Source: Arthrobacter sp. MYb229 (GTDB lineage: Bacteria; Actinomycetota; Actinomycetes; Actinomycetales; Micrococcaceae). Taken from it: a stretch of 64,000 nt of DNA. Each line of letters begins with the position of its first letter. The stretch's first letter is position 1. A program made the translations under genes and the position numbers. Below are positions 17,307 through 25,501 of the stretch, piece after piece. The DNA is taken from the NCBI RefSeq assembly GCF_002975405.1, contig NZ_PCPS01000006.1, positions 62,001 to 126,000 of the forward strand. Reading direction: 5' to 3'. The notes beneath the pieces were generated by a model. It was not told the DNA's origin and made no database searches. It saw only the letters and a list, made by a program, of their open reading frames with translations.

Positions 17307-18026
17307 ATGATTGTAGATCTCAATGGAGCTTGGGCTCGGCTATGGGAATCGCAACCTGTTGATCTCGTCTCCGGGCAATGGACAATCCTATTAGTCCTTG
17401 TCCTTGGGCTGGTACTTCCACGCCCGGTATGGCGAATTACCGGAATGTATTCCACTCTGGTCCATGAGCTAGGACATGTAATCAGTGCGCTGTTCACCGG
17501 GCGCTTCGTCACTGGGCTCCGCCTCGGCTGGGACCACTCCGGCGAAGTTGTCAGCCGTGGTCGGGGAAAGGTCTCGATCATTATTTCTGGGATCTTTGGC
17601 TATCCCGCGCCACTTCTAGTCTCGGCTGCATTATTGTGGGCCACTGCCGCCGGCTATGCCGGCAGAGCCTTGGGCATATACGCGTTGTTCTTTGTGCTTG
17701 CCTTAGTTTTCGTGCGTAACTGGCCAGCATTTGTCGTGTGCAGCGCGAGCGCTTTGGTCGCTCTCGGAGTCGTTTTCTTTGCACCGTCCAGTGCTTACAT
17801 ATATTTGGCCTTGCTCCTTGGCGGATTCCTGCTTTGCTCGGGAATCCGTGATTACCTCAAGGTCTTGGCAGTTCATACTTGGCGGCGCCGTGACATTGAG
17901 CAATCCGATGCTTACCTGATTGCCCGCGCCACCGGGACCTTTGCCACGCTTTGGCTGTTGGTCATCATGGCGTTGGGCGGAGCCGGCATATTCTTAGGAG
18001 TTCAGAGTCTTCTTCGGCTGTTTTAG
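17307..18026 (+). CDS. M50-family membrane metallopeptidase-like protein
   Basis: A 239-residue polytopic membrane protein. The zinc-site motif HELGH is at about residues 55-59 in a hydrophobic setting (STLVHELGHVISALFTG), as in M50/site-2-type proteases, and five or six further hydrophobic helices follow. GGAG lies five bases before the chosen ATG. A second metal ligand of the NxxPxxxxD type is not obvious, so it belongs to the divergent M50B-like group, whose activity is mostly untested. Its last 33 bases overlap the end of the convergent BrkB gene. Confidence 0.75.
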   Translation: MIVDLNGAWARLWESQPVDLVSGQWTILLVLVLGLVLPRPVWRITGMYSTLVHELGHVISALFTGRFVTGLRLGWDHSGEVVSRGRGKVSIIISGIFGYPAPLLVSAALLWATAAGYAGRALGIYALFFVLALVFVRNWPAFVVCSASALVALGVVFFAPSSAYIYLALLLGGFLLCSGIRDYLKVLAVHTWRRRDIEQSDAYLIARATGTFATLWLLVIMALGGAGIFLGVQSLLRLF

Positions 18027-19172
18027 CTTTTTAGTCGCACGGCTACGCGACACCAGCCAAGCCGTGGCAGCCGCAATGCCAACCGGCAGCCACTTTGTTT
18101 TGCGCTTGGTCCGTCCGGCCGGGTCAATTTCCATATCTTGTAATGGATCTCCGCCATGATTGATGCGAATCTCCTGGGCTCGGACTAAGTCCTTGTAAAC
18201 CGCAAGTTGTTCGCGAGCCACCATGGTGTTGTCGCGCAAGGGAAGATGCACCTCAGCTGCTGAGGCAAGGCCGGTTCGTAGTTGGCGCAGACGGGTAAAT
18301 TCAATGTCTACCAATGCCCCGATAATGAGTGCGATATTGCTGATCCAGCAGGCCAGAACGAGAACAATGACGCCGCCAATCGCTCCGTATGTGGCCGAGT
18401 AGCTTGCAAATTTTGCGAGGTAGACGGTGAATCCCACTGCGGAAAGGCCAAGAACTATCAGAGCCGTAAATGTTCCTGGGGAAAACCAATGGAACTTTAC
18501 GCGTCTAACGTTCGGGGTGAAGTGGTACAACAAGGCAAGAACCAGCAGGATCATCACAAATAGGGCTGGCGGTTTGGCGATGTTCAGCAGCAGCACGAAG
18601 CTGTCGCCGAGTCCGAAAAGATTTCCCATGGCCCGTGCGATCGAACCGGACGTTACCAGCAGTGCCAAAGAAATCACGGCCACGACCATGATCAGCACGG
18701 TGATGGCAAACATTTGCGGGCGTCTCTTCCATTGTGGACGACCTTCGCGTACACCGAAAAGCCGGTTCATTTGCCGGCTGAATGCGGTCACGTATCCGGA
18801 GGTGCTCCACAGGGCACCGAGGGAACCGATCAAAATGGCCCAAAATGTGCCCTTGGCTGAGCTCGCGAGGCCGGTGAGTAGCTGCTCAGCGGTTTCGACT
18901 AGTTGCTGGGCGTCGCCGGTTTGCTGTCCGCTAGCAGCGAGGCTTTGGCGAATCAGATCCATAATCCATTGAGTGCTACTTTCGCTTGCTCCAACCAGCG
19001 AAAGCAAAGAGATCAGTGCCAGCAGTCCGGGGAACATCGCTAGAACCATATAGTAGGAAAGGGAAGCGGCTCCGTCTAGCCCGTCGATTCGGAAGAATTC
19101 TCGCATCGCCCGGGGATAGCAGCTCAAGGCCTCCCTGACTCGTTCCTTGGTCAGTCGGTCGCTAAATGCCAT
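17994..19172 (-). CDS. YihY/BrkB-family inner membrane protein
   Basis: 392 residues. The conserved core includes DGAASLSYYMVLAMFPGLLALISLL near the N-terminus, GSLGALWSTSGYVTAFSRQMNRLFGV in the middle, and SYSATYGAIGGVIVLVLACWISNIALIIGALVDIEFTR toward the end, with about six membrane helices. A charged cytoplasmic tail follows, ending in Lys-rich sequence. Once called RNase BN, the family is now regarded as membrane proteins of unclear transport role. The 3' end overlaps the M50-type gene tail to tail by 33 bases. Confidence 0.9.
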   Translation of the reverse strand: MAFSDRLTKERVREALSCYPRAMREFFRIDGLDGAASLSYYMVLAMFPGLLALISLLSLVGASESSTQWIMDLIRQSLAASGQQTGDAQQLVETAEQLLTGLASSAKGTFWAILIGSLGALWSTSGYVTAFSRQMNRLFGVREGRPQWKRRPQMFAITVLIMVVAVISLALLVTSGSIARAMGNLFGLGDSFVLLLNIAKPPALFVMILLVLALLYHFTPNVRRVKFHWFSPGTFTALIVLGLSAVGFTVYLAKFASYSATYGAIGGVIVLVLACWISNIALIIGALVDIEFTRLRQLRTGLASAAEVHLPLRDNTMVAREQLAVYKDLVRAQEIRINHGGDPLQDMEIDPAGRTKRKTKWLPVGIAAATAWLVSRSRATKKLKQPKKTLNS

Positions 19173-19316
19173 CGGGTTCCCTTATCTGCCGTTTTGCAGA
19201 AACACTACTTGTTATTCCGAGTCCCACACTACCTAAATACCGTGCGGTGAGGCGGCAGTTAGAAGTGGATCGAAGTTTCCCAATCAGCGGCTCGGCAGGC
19301 AAGGAGGTGGCGAACG

Positions 19317-19532
19317 GTGAGGAAACAAACTTTCTCGTTAGTGCACCATCGGGCAGTGAACCTAGGTGGAGGACACAGCGAGAAAACGGTGAAAGCTGTA
19401 TCACAAAAGCACAAGCAAGATCCACTTAGAAAAGATAACAACTTCGGCGGTGGATTCGAAGAAATCGCCCAAAAAAGGGATCGTCGAAAAAATTTCTTTG
19501 GCCGTTTTGACCTGTATTTACGGGGTTTCTGA
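19317..19532 (+). CDS. Possible small basic protein (speculative)
   Basis: A GTG-started frame of 71 codons with a perfect AAGGAGG nine bases upstream, the strongest ribosome site in the neighbourhood. The product would be basic and Lys/Arg-rich, with no hydrophobic segment. Third codon positions are not GC-rich as in neighbouring genes, which argues against coding or for a recent origin. No family recognised. Confidence 0.25.
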   Translation: MRKQTFSLVHHRAVNLGGGHSEKTVKAVSQKHKQDPLRKDNNFGGGFEEIAQKRDRRKNFFGRFDLYLRGF

Positions 19533-19591
19533 AAGAATCCTGAGTTGCGTAGGGTGCGGGGTCGTGCGCTATGGTCATTTATAACGTTTCG

Positions 19592-19610
19592 ATAACACTC
19601 GCAGTGTTAT
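19592..19610. promoter_or_regulatory. Inverted repeat in the rpfA upstream region
   Basis: ATAACACT, three bases, AGTGTTAT: a perfect 8-bp repeat about 135 bases before the rpfA start. It could be an operator or a leader hairpin; no matching site is seen elsewhere in the window. Confidence 0.4.
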
Positions 19611-19742
19611 GGGGAAACACCTACTGCCGGGACTTCCAAACCGCTCACCAGGGCAGTACTTCAAAAAAAGTCGAAATGCGACGCAGAGCGGTGCACAGGG
19701 ATGGCCTAGGAAGGCCTGAGCGTGGAAGGGCACTGGAGAGTC

Positions 19743-20474
19743 ATGATCCAGCAGAAGACCAAAAACATCATTCGTCGCGGTGGAGCCACCTTGGCCGCCG
19801 TAGCAGTAGCAAGCACCGCAGTCGTCGCCTCGACCGTGCCGGCTTCCGCGGCTAGCAGCTGGGACAAGCTTGCACAGTGTGAATCCGGTGGCAACTGGTC
19901 CATCAACACCGGCAACGGTTACTACGGTGGCTTGCAGTTCTCGCTTCAGACTTGGAAGGCATTCGGCGGCAGTGGCATGCCTAACCAGGCTTCGAAGGCC
20001 GAGCAGATTCGTATCGCCACCAAGGTCCAGGCCGGACAGGGTTGGGGTGCGTGGCCAGCTTGCTCGGCGAAGCTTGGGCTGAGCGGCACGCCATCGGGCA
20101 ACTCGGCTCCGGAAGCTCCAAAGAAGCAGGCTCCAAAGCAGCAGGCAGCGCCAAAGCAGCAGGCAGCGCCTAAGCAGCAGACCACCAAGAAGGCTGCGCC
20201 TTCGCAGTCGTTGGAGCGCACCGGTAGCTCCAAGAAGGTCACGCAGCCAAGCGCTGGCAAGCACGTTGAAGCGGCACCTCAGGCACCAGTTTTCAACATC
20301 AAGGTTACCGACTCGGGCAAGGACTACACCGTAAAGTCCGGCGATACTCTTGCGAAGATTGCTGACAGCTTGGGCGTCAAGGACTGGCGTGGATTGTTCG
20401 TGCTGAACGACGATCAGTTGAATGACCCAGATCTGATCATGGTTGGTCAGACCCTGAACGTACCAGCGAACTAA
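19743..20474 (+). CDS. rpfA: Resuscitation-promoting factor, secreted, with C-terminal LysM
   Basis: A 243-residue secreted muralytic enzyme that cleaves peptidoglycan and wakes dormant cells. The signal peptide ends at ASA/A, about residue 36. The lysozyme-like Rpf domain begins [13 protein letters not shown], with the catalytic Glu at about 47. A low-complexity linker rich in Ala, Pro, Lys and Gln holds a threefold APKQQ repeat (about 120-145). A LysM domain ([17 protein letters not shown]) forms the C-terminus. The ATG at 19743 follows GGAGA; a frame-extending ATG 21 bases earlier has no signal-peptide logic. The long upstream region suggests leader control. Ends in a large palindromic terminator. 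Confidence 0.93.
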   Translation: MIQQKTKNIIRRGGATLAAVAVASTAVVASTVPASAASSWDKLAQCESGGNWSINTGNGYYGGLQFSLQTWKAFGGSGMPNQASKAEQIRIATKVQAGQGWGAWPACSAKLGLSGTPSGNSAPEAPKKQAPKQQAAPKQQAAPKQQTTKKAAPSQSLERTGSSKKVTQPSAGKHVEAAPQAPVFNIKVTDSGKDYTVKSGDTLAKIADSLGVKDWRGLFVLNDDQLNDPDLIMVGQTLNVPAN

Positions 20475-20487
20475 TTTCGCTTTTGGT

Positions 20488-20533
20488 CTTGAGCTCGTGC
20501 CATTACCCAGCTGGGTAATGGCACGAGCTCAAG
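20488..20533. terminator. 46-base perfect palindrome after rpfA
   Basis: CTTGAGCTCGTGCCATTACCCAG is followed directly by its exact reverse complement, with no spacer. It begins 13 bases after the rpfA stop and has only a weak T-rich tail (GTGTTTA). It is most simply a strong terminator. Confidence 0.75.
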
Positions 20534-20642
20534 GTGTTTAACCCTGCGTCTGCAGGGCAGGCACCGCGGTATCCGCAGCATTTGCCTGTGATTGAGCGCA
20601 ATGGCACGCTAGCCACATGCCTAAAAGTCAGTTCACGCGGGG

Positions 20643-22004
20643 ATGAGTACCTCCCAGCTCCGAGATGTGCCTTCACTCGATGCCGAATTTGCCCAGTGTG
20701 GGCTGCTTCCAGCTCTGCGTGCAAAGAACTGGAGTGGGCCCCGGCGGTGGTGGGGTGGGCCTTTGGACGTTGAGGGGCTAACGATTGCCTCCACCGAATT
20801 ATGTGCCGCGGCGGTTAATCAGCTGACCGGCAGCCAAGATTTGTTCACCATCGATGCTCGCAGGGCTGCCGCCGCCTTTGCTTCCACGAAACACTTGCGC
20901 ATCGCTGGGCAACGAAGAGATGCGTTCGATGCCTGTTCTGGGTTCTATCAAACGAGCGACGGCTGGATACGCACGCACGCGAATTATCCGCATCACCGTC
21001 GCGCCCTGCTCCAAGCCTTGAGGATTGACCGCCCCGAACGGCTCGCTGAGTCTCTTCTGATGGTTGAAGCCGGCGACGTCGTCGAACTGATCACCGCCTG
21101 CGGAGGGATCGCGGCAGAGGTTCGAACGCGCGCGCAATGGCAAGCTACGGCAATGGGGCAAGCGGCTGCCGCCGGACCTTGGGTCGAGTTCGCGATGAGC
21201 GAGGTGTCGCAGGGCCGATTGTGGAAATATTCTCAAGACTTAGCCAAGCCGCTTCGAGGGCTACGCGTCCTGGACTTCACCCGGGTCATAGCGGGACCCA
21301 CTTCCTCGCGTACCCTAGCGATGTTGGGTGCCGACGTCCTACGTGTCGATCCTCCGCAAATGCCCGAACTGCAGGGCCAGTACATAGAAACCGGATTCGG
21401 AAAGCGAAGCACGGAAATTGACCTGCGCGATCTGCGGCAGGCAAACACCGTGCATGAGCTGTTGAGCGAAGCAGACGTGGTTTTACTCGGGTACCGTCCC
21501 GGTGCTTTAGCGGCGCACGAATTGCGGACTCAGCAGCTACGCGAACGCTATCCGAATCTAATCATCGTCGAGTTGTGCGCATGGGGTGACACCGGCCCCT
21601 ACGCAAAGCGTCGTGGCTTCGACAGCATCGTACAAGCCGCATGCGGTATCGCGGATATCTACCGGGACGCCGAGGGCAGACCGGGCGCATTGCCGGTGCA
21701 GGCGCTGGATCATGCAACCGGATACGGGATGGCTGCGGCCGTGGTGTCCTTGGCGGCTGCGCGAAGAACTCAGGGAATGACCGGCCACGCGAGATTCTCG
21801 CTGGTTCGCACGGCTACGGCACTGCTGGAGCAGCCCTTGCCAACTGCGGACATTGAACCGCTGGGTCAACCCGCAGTGCGCAAGATCAACAGTACGTTCG
21901 GAGAACTGACCTATGCCCCGCCAGCTCTATCGTGTGGAGGCCTGGCACTTGATTATGCAGGGCCGCCGGCTCCCTACGGCACAGATGAGCCCGTCTGGCG
22001 CTAA
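20643..22004 (+). CDS. Class III (CaiB/BaiF) CoA-transferase
   Basis: A 453-residue family III CoA-transferase that moves CoA between carboxylic acids. The core fold starts at LRGLRVLDFTRVIAGPTSSRTLAMLGADVLRVD; GFGKRSTEIDLRD and YAKRRGFDSIVQAACGI follow. QALDHATGYGMA supplies the Asp that carries the acyl intermediate in formyl-CoA transferase. About 190 residues precede the core and resemble a degenerate second half, as in fused or duplicated CaiB proteins. Substrates are unknown, and no partner acyl-CoA gene is adjacent. It converges on the PaaX-like gene with a 10-base gap. Confidence 0.85.
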   Translation: MSTSQLRDVPSLDAEFAQCGLLPALRAKNWSGPRRWWGGPLDVEGLTIASTELCAAAVNQLTGSQDLFTIDARRAAAAFASTKHLRIAGQRRDAFDACSGFYQTSDGWIRTHANYPHHRRALLQALRIDRPERLAESLLMVEAGDVVELITACGGIAAEVRTRAQWQATAMGQAAAAGPWVEFAMSEVSQGRLWKYSQDLAKPLRGLRVLDFTRVIAGPTSSRTLAMLGADVLRVDPPQMPELQGQYIETGFGKRSTEIDLRDLRQANTVHELLSEADVVLLGYRPGALAAHELRTQQLRERYPNLIIVELCAWGDTGPYAKRRGFDSIVQAACGIADIYRDAEGRPGALPVQALDHATGYGMAAAVVSLAAARRTQGMTGHARFSLVRTATALLEQPLPTADIEPLGQPAVRKINSTFGELTYAPPALSCGGLALDYAGPPAPYGTDEPVWR

Positions 22005-22014
22005 TCGAAGGATT

Positions 22015-22878
22015 TCAGCCCGCCAAGCGCAGCAGGTGCTCGGCATGTGCCGCAGCCCGGTCTTTGAAGGCGGCCGAAATTTCCACGAACCGCTCCCGGC
22101 TTGCTTGGCCAGGCCAGTTATCGGGGAGCATCTGTTCGGGGAGACCCGGATCAAGGTACGGGATGGCTCGCCACGCATCAATGAGCACGACATAGCCGAG
22201 ATAGGCATCTTCAGCGTCTATCGACGTCGCGTCGAGTCCCGCCGTGGCAGCAAGAAAAGAGCGGTGGAGTTTGGCCAATTTGTCCAAGTCCCACCACTGT
22301 GCGGAGGCTTCACGGGCCGATCCCGGGTGGTCGAATGTCTCCGAAATGAAAAGCGTGGCGTAGTTCCTCGCGTCCAAGGCTCCCAGGACTTCCAAGACCT
22401 CGGATTGCAAATATTCGGGGAAGATCCACAGGCCAGCCGAGACGAGGCCTCCACCTAACTGGACGAAATGTTTGCGCAGCTGATGCCGGGTGGCGCGCAG
22501 GGCTTCCGGCAAGGAAAAAGCGACAAGGACCCAACGATCGGAATGTTCCATGCAACGCGGAGTGAAAATACGCCTATTGCCGCGGGCAAACATCGCCATA
22601 GCGGGCGTGGTCACCGAAAGTGCCGCAGGCCCCGCGGTTTCCAGTACACCGCGGTCGATGAGCCGCGAAACAGCGGTCTGTGCTGCGGGAGTCGACACCC
22701 CTGCCGCTCGAGCCATCTCAATGATTCGGGGACGTGGAACCGGCGTTGTCTCATGGCGCAGGTAGAGGCCGGCAATGGTGCGTACCACCGACGCCGCGCT
22801 ACCGGTCCTAGACTCGAAATCATCAAGGGCGAATGCGGCAAGGGGGCTAGTCGGAGCCAATTTCTGTACGCACCGCAA
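22015..22878 (-). CDS. PaaX-like transcriptional regulator
   Basis: 287 residues from a TTG start. An N-terminal winged helix (RIIEMARAAGVSTPAAQTAVSRLIDRGVLE) is followed by the PaaX middle and C-terminal regions, including HSDRWVLVAFSLPEALRATRHQLRKHFVQLGGG and the all-helical end with LDPGLPEQMLPDNWPG. PaaX represses phenylacetate catabolic genes when phenylacetyl-CoA is absent. Here it overlaps the tryptophan dioxygenase gene by 32 bases and is co-directional with it, so it may regulate aromatic amino-acid breakdown. The start is uncertain; another TTG lies at 22860 and neither has a good ribosome site. Confidence 0.85.
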   Translation of the reverse strand: MRCVQKLAPTSPLAAFALDDFESRTGSAASVVRTIAGLYLRHETTPVPRPRIIEMARAAGVSTPAAQTAVSRLIDRGVLETAGPAALSVTTPAMAMFARGNRRIFTPRCMEHSDRWVLVAFSLPEALRATRHQLRKHFVQLGGGLVSAGLWIFPEYLQSEVLEVLGALDARNYATLFISETFDHPGSAREASAQWWDLDKLAKLHRSFLAATAGLDATSIDAEDAYLGYVVLIDAWRAIPYLDPGLPEQMLPDNWPGQASRERFVEISAAFKDRAAAHAEHLLRLAG

Positions 22879-23716
22879 AGAGCTCGGGGAAGAAGGTCAG
22901 GTCCAGTGCGCGTTTCAGGAAGCTGACGCCTGATGAGCCGCCGGTCCCGGATTTGAAGCCGATGGTTCGTTGCACCACGCGCAAGTGGCGGAAGCGCCAA
23001 GCTTGGAAGTTGTCTTCCAGATCCACTAGGTCTTCACAGGCCTGGTAGAGATTCCACACGGTATCTTCGGACTCGTAGATTTCCTTGAAGATTGGCACTA
23101 GCGACGCTTGGAATTCCCAGGGCTTGGTGACATCGCGTTCGAGGATTTCTGAGGAGATCTGGTAGCCCTTGCGCGAAAGCGCAGCGAGGAAGGCGTCGTA
23201 AAGTGTTGGTTCGTTAAGTAGCTCGGTGAGCGTTTCGTGTGCCTTCGGGTCTGATTCGTGCACCTTGAGCATGCCTTCGTGCTTGTTGCCGAGGATAAAC
23301 TCCACCGCACGGTATTGGAATGACTGAAAACCCGAGGATGAGCCGAGGAAACCACGGAACTGCGCGTATTCGCGTGGTGTGAGCGTTGCGAGAACAGACC
23401 ACTGCTCGGTGAGGGTTTTCTGGATATGTTTCACACGAGCGAGGCATTTCAGGGCCTTGCCGAGGTCGTCCGAGTCGATCAGCCGGCGAGCTTCGAGCAG
23501 TTCATGCAGCATCAGCTTCAGCCAGAGTTCGCTGGTCTGGTGCTGAATAATGAACAGCATTTCGTCGTGATGCTCTGGGACGCTGACCGGGTGCTGGGCC
23601 GAAAGGATGCGTTCCAAATCCAGGTAGCTTCCGTACGACATGGCATTTCGGAAATCGGTGCGAACGCCGGACTCGATGTCGCGCTGATTCTTGGACTCTG
23701 CATGGTCATTACTCAT
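22847..23716 (-). CDS. kynA: Tryptophan 2,3-dioxygenase
   Basis: A 289-residue haem enzyme that opens the indole ring of L-tryptophan to N-formylkynurenine, first step of kynurenine catabolism. Landmarks: SYGSYLDLERILSAQHP, HHDEMLFIIQHQTSELWLKLMLHE (the substrate-binding and haem-pocket region), FRGFLGSSSGFQSFQYR, and near the end WRFRHLRVVQRTIGFKSGTGGSSGVSFLK with the proximal haem His in FRHL. Start at MSNDHAES; the frame upstream is open but unlike the family. No kynureninase or formamidase gene is near; the PaaX-like gene overlaps its 3' end. Confidence 0.95.
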   Translation of the reverse strand: MSNDHAESKNQRDIESGVRTDFRNAMSYGSYLDLERILSAQHPVSVPEHHDEMLFIIQHQTSELWLKLMLHELLEARRLIDSDDLGKALKCLARVKHIQKTLTEQWSVLATLTPREYAQFRGFLGSSSGFQSFQYRAVEFILGNKHEGMLKVHESDPKAHETLTELLNEPTLYDAFLAALSRKGYQISSEILERDVTKPWEFQASLVPIFKEIYESEDTVWNLYQACEDLVDLEDNFQAWRFRHLRVVQRTIGFKSGTGGSSGVSFLKRALDLTFFPELFAVRTEIGSD

Positions 23717-23874
23717 AAAGATCATCGTATCAATATCTTTGCGACCGTCACAATAATGAAAACAAGTTCCCAAGATGAGCTGCAGGGGCATTCGCGCCGG
23801 GGCGGGAATAGAATCAACCGCCCGCCCGTTATTACATGCATACGCATATAAAATTTGGATTCAGGATGGGAATA

Positions 23875-24561
23875 ATGAGCAAATCAATCGTGGTCATCTC
23901 CGGCGGACTGGGCAACCCTTCGAGCACCTCGCTGCTCGGGCGCCAGATCGGTGAAAGCGTCGCAGCGGAACTGGCCGGTGCAGGAGTCCAAGCCGACGTA
24001 CTCAACGTAGAATTGCGTGAATTTGCGCAGGACATCGTGAATAACATGCTTACCGGGTTCGCTCCACCTGCGCTGCAGGAAGTCGTGGATGCGGTTGTGA
24101 ATTCCGACGTACTGGTGGCTGTCACTCCGGTCTTTTCGGCCTCGATTTCGGGACTGTTCAAATCCTTTATCGACATCCTGGATCCGAGGTCGCTGGACGG
24201 AAAGCCGGTAGTTTTGGCTGCAACTGCCGGCTCGCAGCGCCATCAACTTGCCGTGGACTACGCCATGCGACCGATCTTCTCCTACCTGCGTACGCAGATC
24301 ATGCCTACTACCGTTTTTGCCGCTTCGGAAGATTTTGGCGGCGAGGGCCTTGCCGGGACCCTGGCCGAACGCACCCGGCGGGTGGCTCGCGAGGTCATTG
24401 TGGCCCTTGCCGCGGATGGAGGAAACCTCCAAGCCGATACCGATCTGGCGGATACGCGCTCGATTGCTCCATCGGTCAGCGACACGGCAAACCCCAACGA
24501 CCCGCTAACCACACTTCCGTTCGAAGCCCTACTGGCGAACATCCAGGGGAGCAAAAGCTGA
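23875..24561 (+). CDS. NAD(P)H-dependent FMN reductase (CE1759 type)
   Basis: A 228-residue flavodoxin-like reductase supplying reduced FMN to monooxygenases or reducing quinones. Fold markers are VVISGGLGNPSSTSLLGRQIGESV (phosphate-binding loop), VTPVFSASISGLFKSFIDILDP and VVLAATAGSQRHQLAVDYAMRPIFSYL. Start at ATG 23875 follows AGGATGGGA; earlier in-frame ATGs would add an unlikely N-terminus. It precedes hpaH by 154 bases and could feed a hydroxyphenylacetate monooxygenase, but none is encoded nearby. Confidence 0.85.
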   Translation: MSKSIVVISGGLGNPSSTSLLGRQIGESVAAELAGAGVQADVLNVELREFAQDIVNNMLTGFAPPALQEVVDAVVNSDVLVAVTPVFSASISGLFKSFIDILDPRSLDGKPVVLAATAGSQRHQLAVDYAMRPIFSYLRTQIMPTTVFAASEDFGGEGLAGTLAERTRRVAREVIVALAADGGNLQADTDLADTRSIAPSVSDTANPNDPLTTLPFEALLANIQGSKS

Positions 24562-24715
24562 TCCACGATCTAGCCGTTGCCTCCGGACGTTGCGGGCGGC
24601 GGATGTTAGTACGATGTGCCAGAAGCCTTGAAGCTCGATAGCATATTTACTTGTGAGCTATGTCATCCACAAAGCCCATGTAGATTTAATTCGAATGCGA
24701 AAGGTGTAGCCGTCG

Positions 24716-25501
24716 ATGCTATCCGAGGAAATTATCACGGCGATTGCCGATGAACTTGTCGAGGCAGGCGCTACCCGTACGCCCGTGCCGCTCCTGACCG
24801 CACGCTACCCGGAAATGACCGTCGAGGACTCCTACCGGGTGCAAAACCTGTGGCGCCAGCGCAGCGAAGCCAACGGCCGTGTCTTGGCAGGCCGGAAGAT
24901 CGGCTTGACCTCGCGCGCCATGCAGATGGCGACCGGAATCACCGAACCTGACTACGGCATCATTTTCGAAGATATGGTGCTGGACACCGGGTGCACCTTC
25001 AACTGGGATCAATACACGTTCCCACGAGTGGAGATGGAACTCGCTTTTAAACTGAAGAAAGATATCGAAGGCCCAAACGCGAATATTTTTGACGTGCTGG
25101 AGGCCACCGAATATGTGATTCCGGCCCTGGAGATCCTAGACTCCCGCATTGAGATGAAGGGCCGCAGCATCGTCGACACCATTAGCGACAACGCCGCGAT
25201 GGGTGCCATGGTCATCGGTGGCACACCGATGAAGCCGGATGCCATCGACCTGCGTTGGGTCTCGGGCATCCTGTTCAAGAACCAGACCATCGAAGAGACC
25301 GGGGTCGCAGCGGGCGTGCTAAACCACCCGGCCGCTGGAGTGTACTGGTTGGCGAATAAAATCGTTCCGCACGGGGACAAGCTCAACGCCGGGGAGATCA
25401 TCCTGGCCGGCTCATTCACCCGTCCCATGCCGGTGGACAAGGGCGACACGGTCTTTGCGGACTACGGACCGATGGGAACCGTGACATGTCATTTCGAGTA
25501 G
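24716..25501 (+). CDS. hpaH: 2-oxo-hept-4-ene-1,7-dioate hydratase
   Basis: 261 residues. Adds water to the ring-fission product in homoprotocatechuate meta-cleavage. Family landmarks are AGRKIGLTSRAMQMATGITEPDYGIIFEDMV, FPRVEMELAFKLKKDI with the metal-binding Glu pair, EYVIPALEILDSRI, and the end GSFTRPMPVDKGDTVFADYGPMGTV. Overlaps hpaI by 16 bases, so the two are coupled. The related family of 2-oxopent-4-enoate hydratases cannot be excluded, but the pairing with an HpaI aldolase favours HpaH. Confidence 0.88.
   Translation: MLSEEIITAIADELVEAGATRTPVPLLTARYPEMTVEDSYRVQNLWRQRSEANGRVLAGRKIGLTSRAMQMATGITEPDYGIIFEDMVLDTGCTFNWDQYTFPRVEMELAFKLKKDIEGPNANIFDVLEATEYVIPALEILDSRIEMKGRSIVDTISDNAAMGAMVIGGTPMKPDAIDLRWVSGILFKNQTIEETGVAAGVLNHPAAGVYWLANKIVPHGDKLNAGEIILAGSFTRPMPVDKGDTVFADYGPMGTVTCHFE

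Larger units (their letters stand above)
19173..19742. other. 570-base region without an established gene, upstream of rpfA
   Basis: AT-richer than its surroundings. It holds the promoter side of the BrkB gene, a 71-codon frame with a strong ribosome site (19317-19532), and an inverted repeat at 19592-19610 in the expected leader of rpfA. I looked for the conserved blocks of the c-di-AMP (ydaO) riboswitch often found before rpf genes and did not find them. Confidence 0.6.

Noticed and set aside
17144-17581. Upstream extension of the small membrane protein frame on the minus strand
   Set aside because: It lies antisense to the M50-like gene, lacks hydrophobic pattern, and the TTG at 17143 has a perfect ribosome site.
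19430-19742. c-di-AMP (ydaO) riboswitch before rpfA
   Set aside because: Expected because rpf genes often have one in actinobacteria, but the conserved Gly-rich blocks are not present in readable form; only a short inverted repeat is seen.
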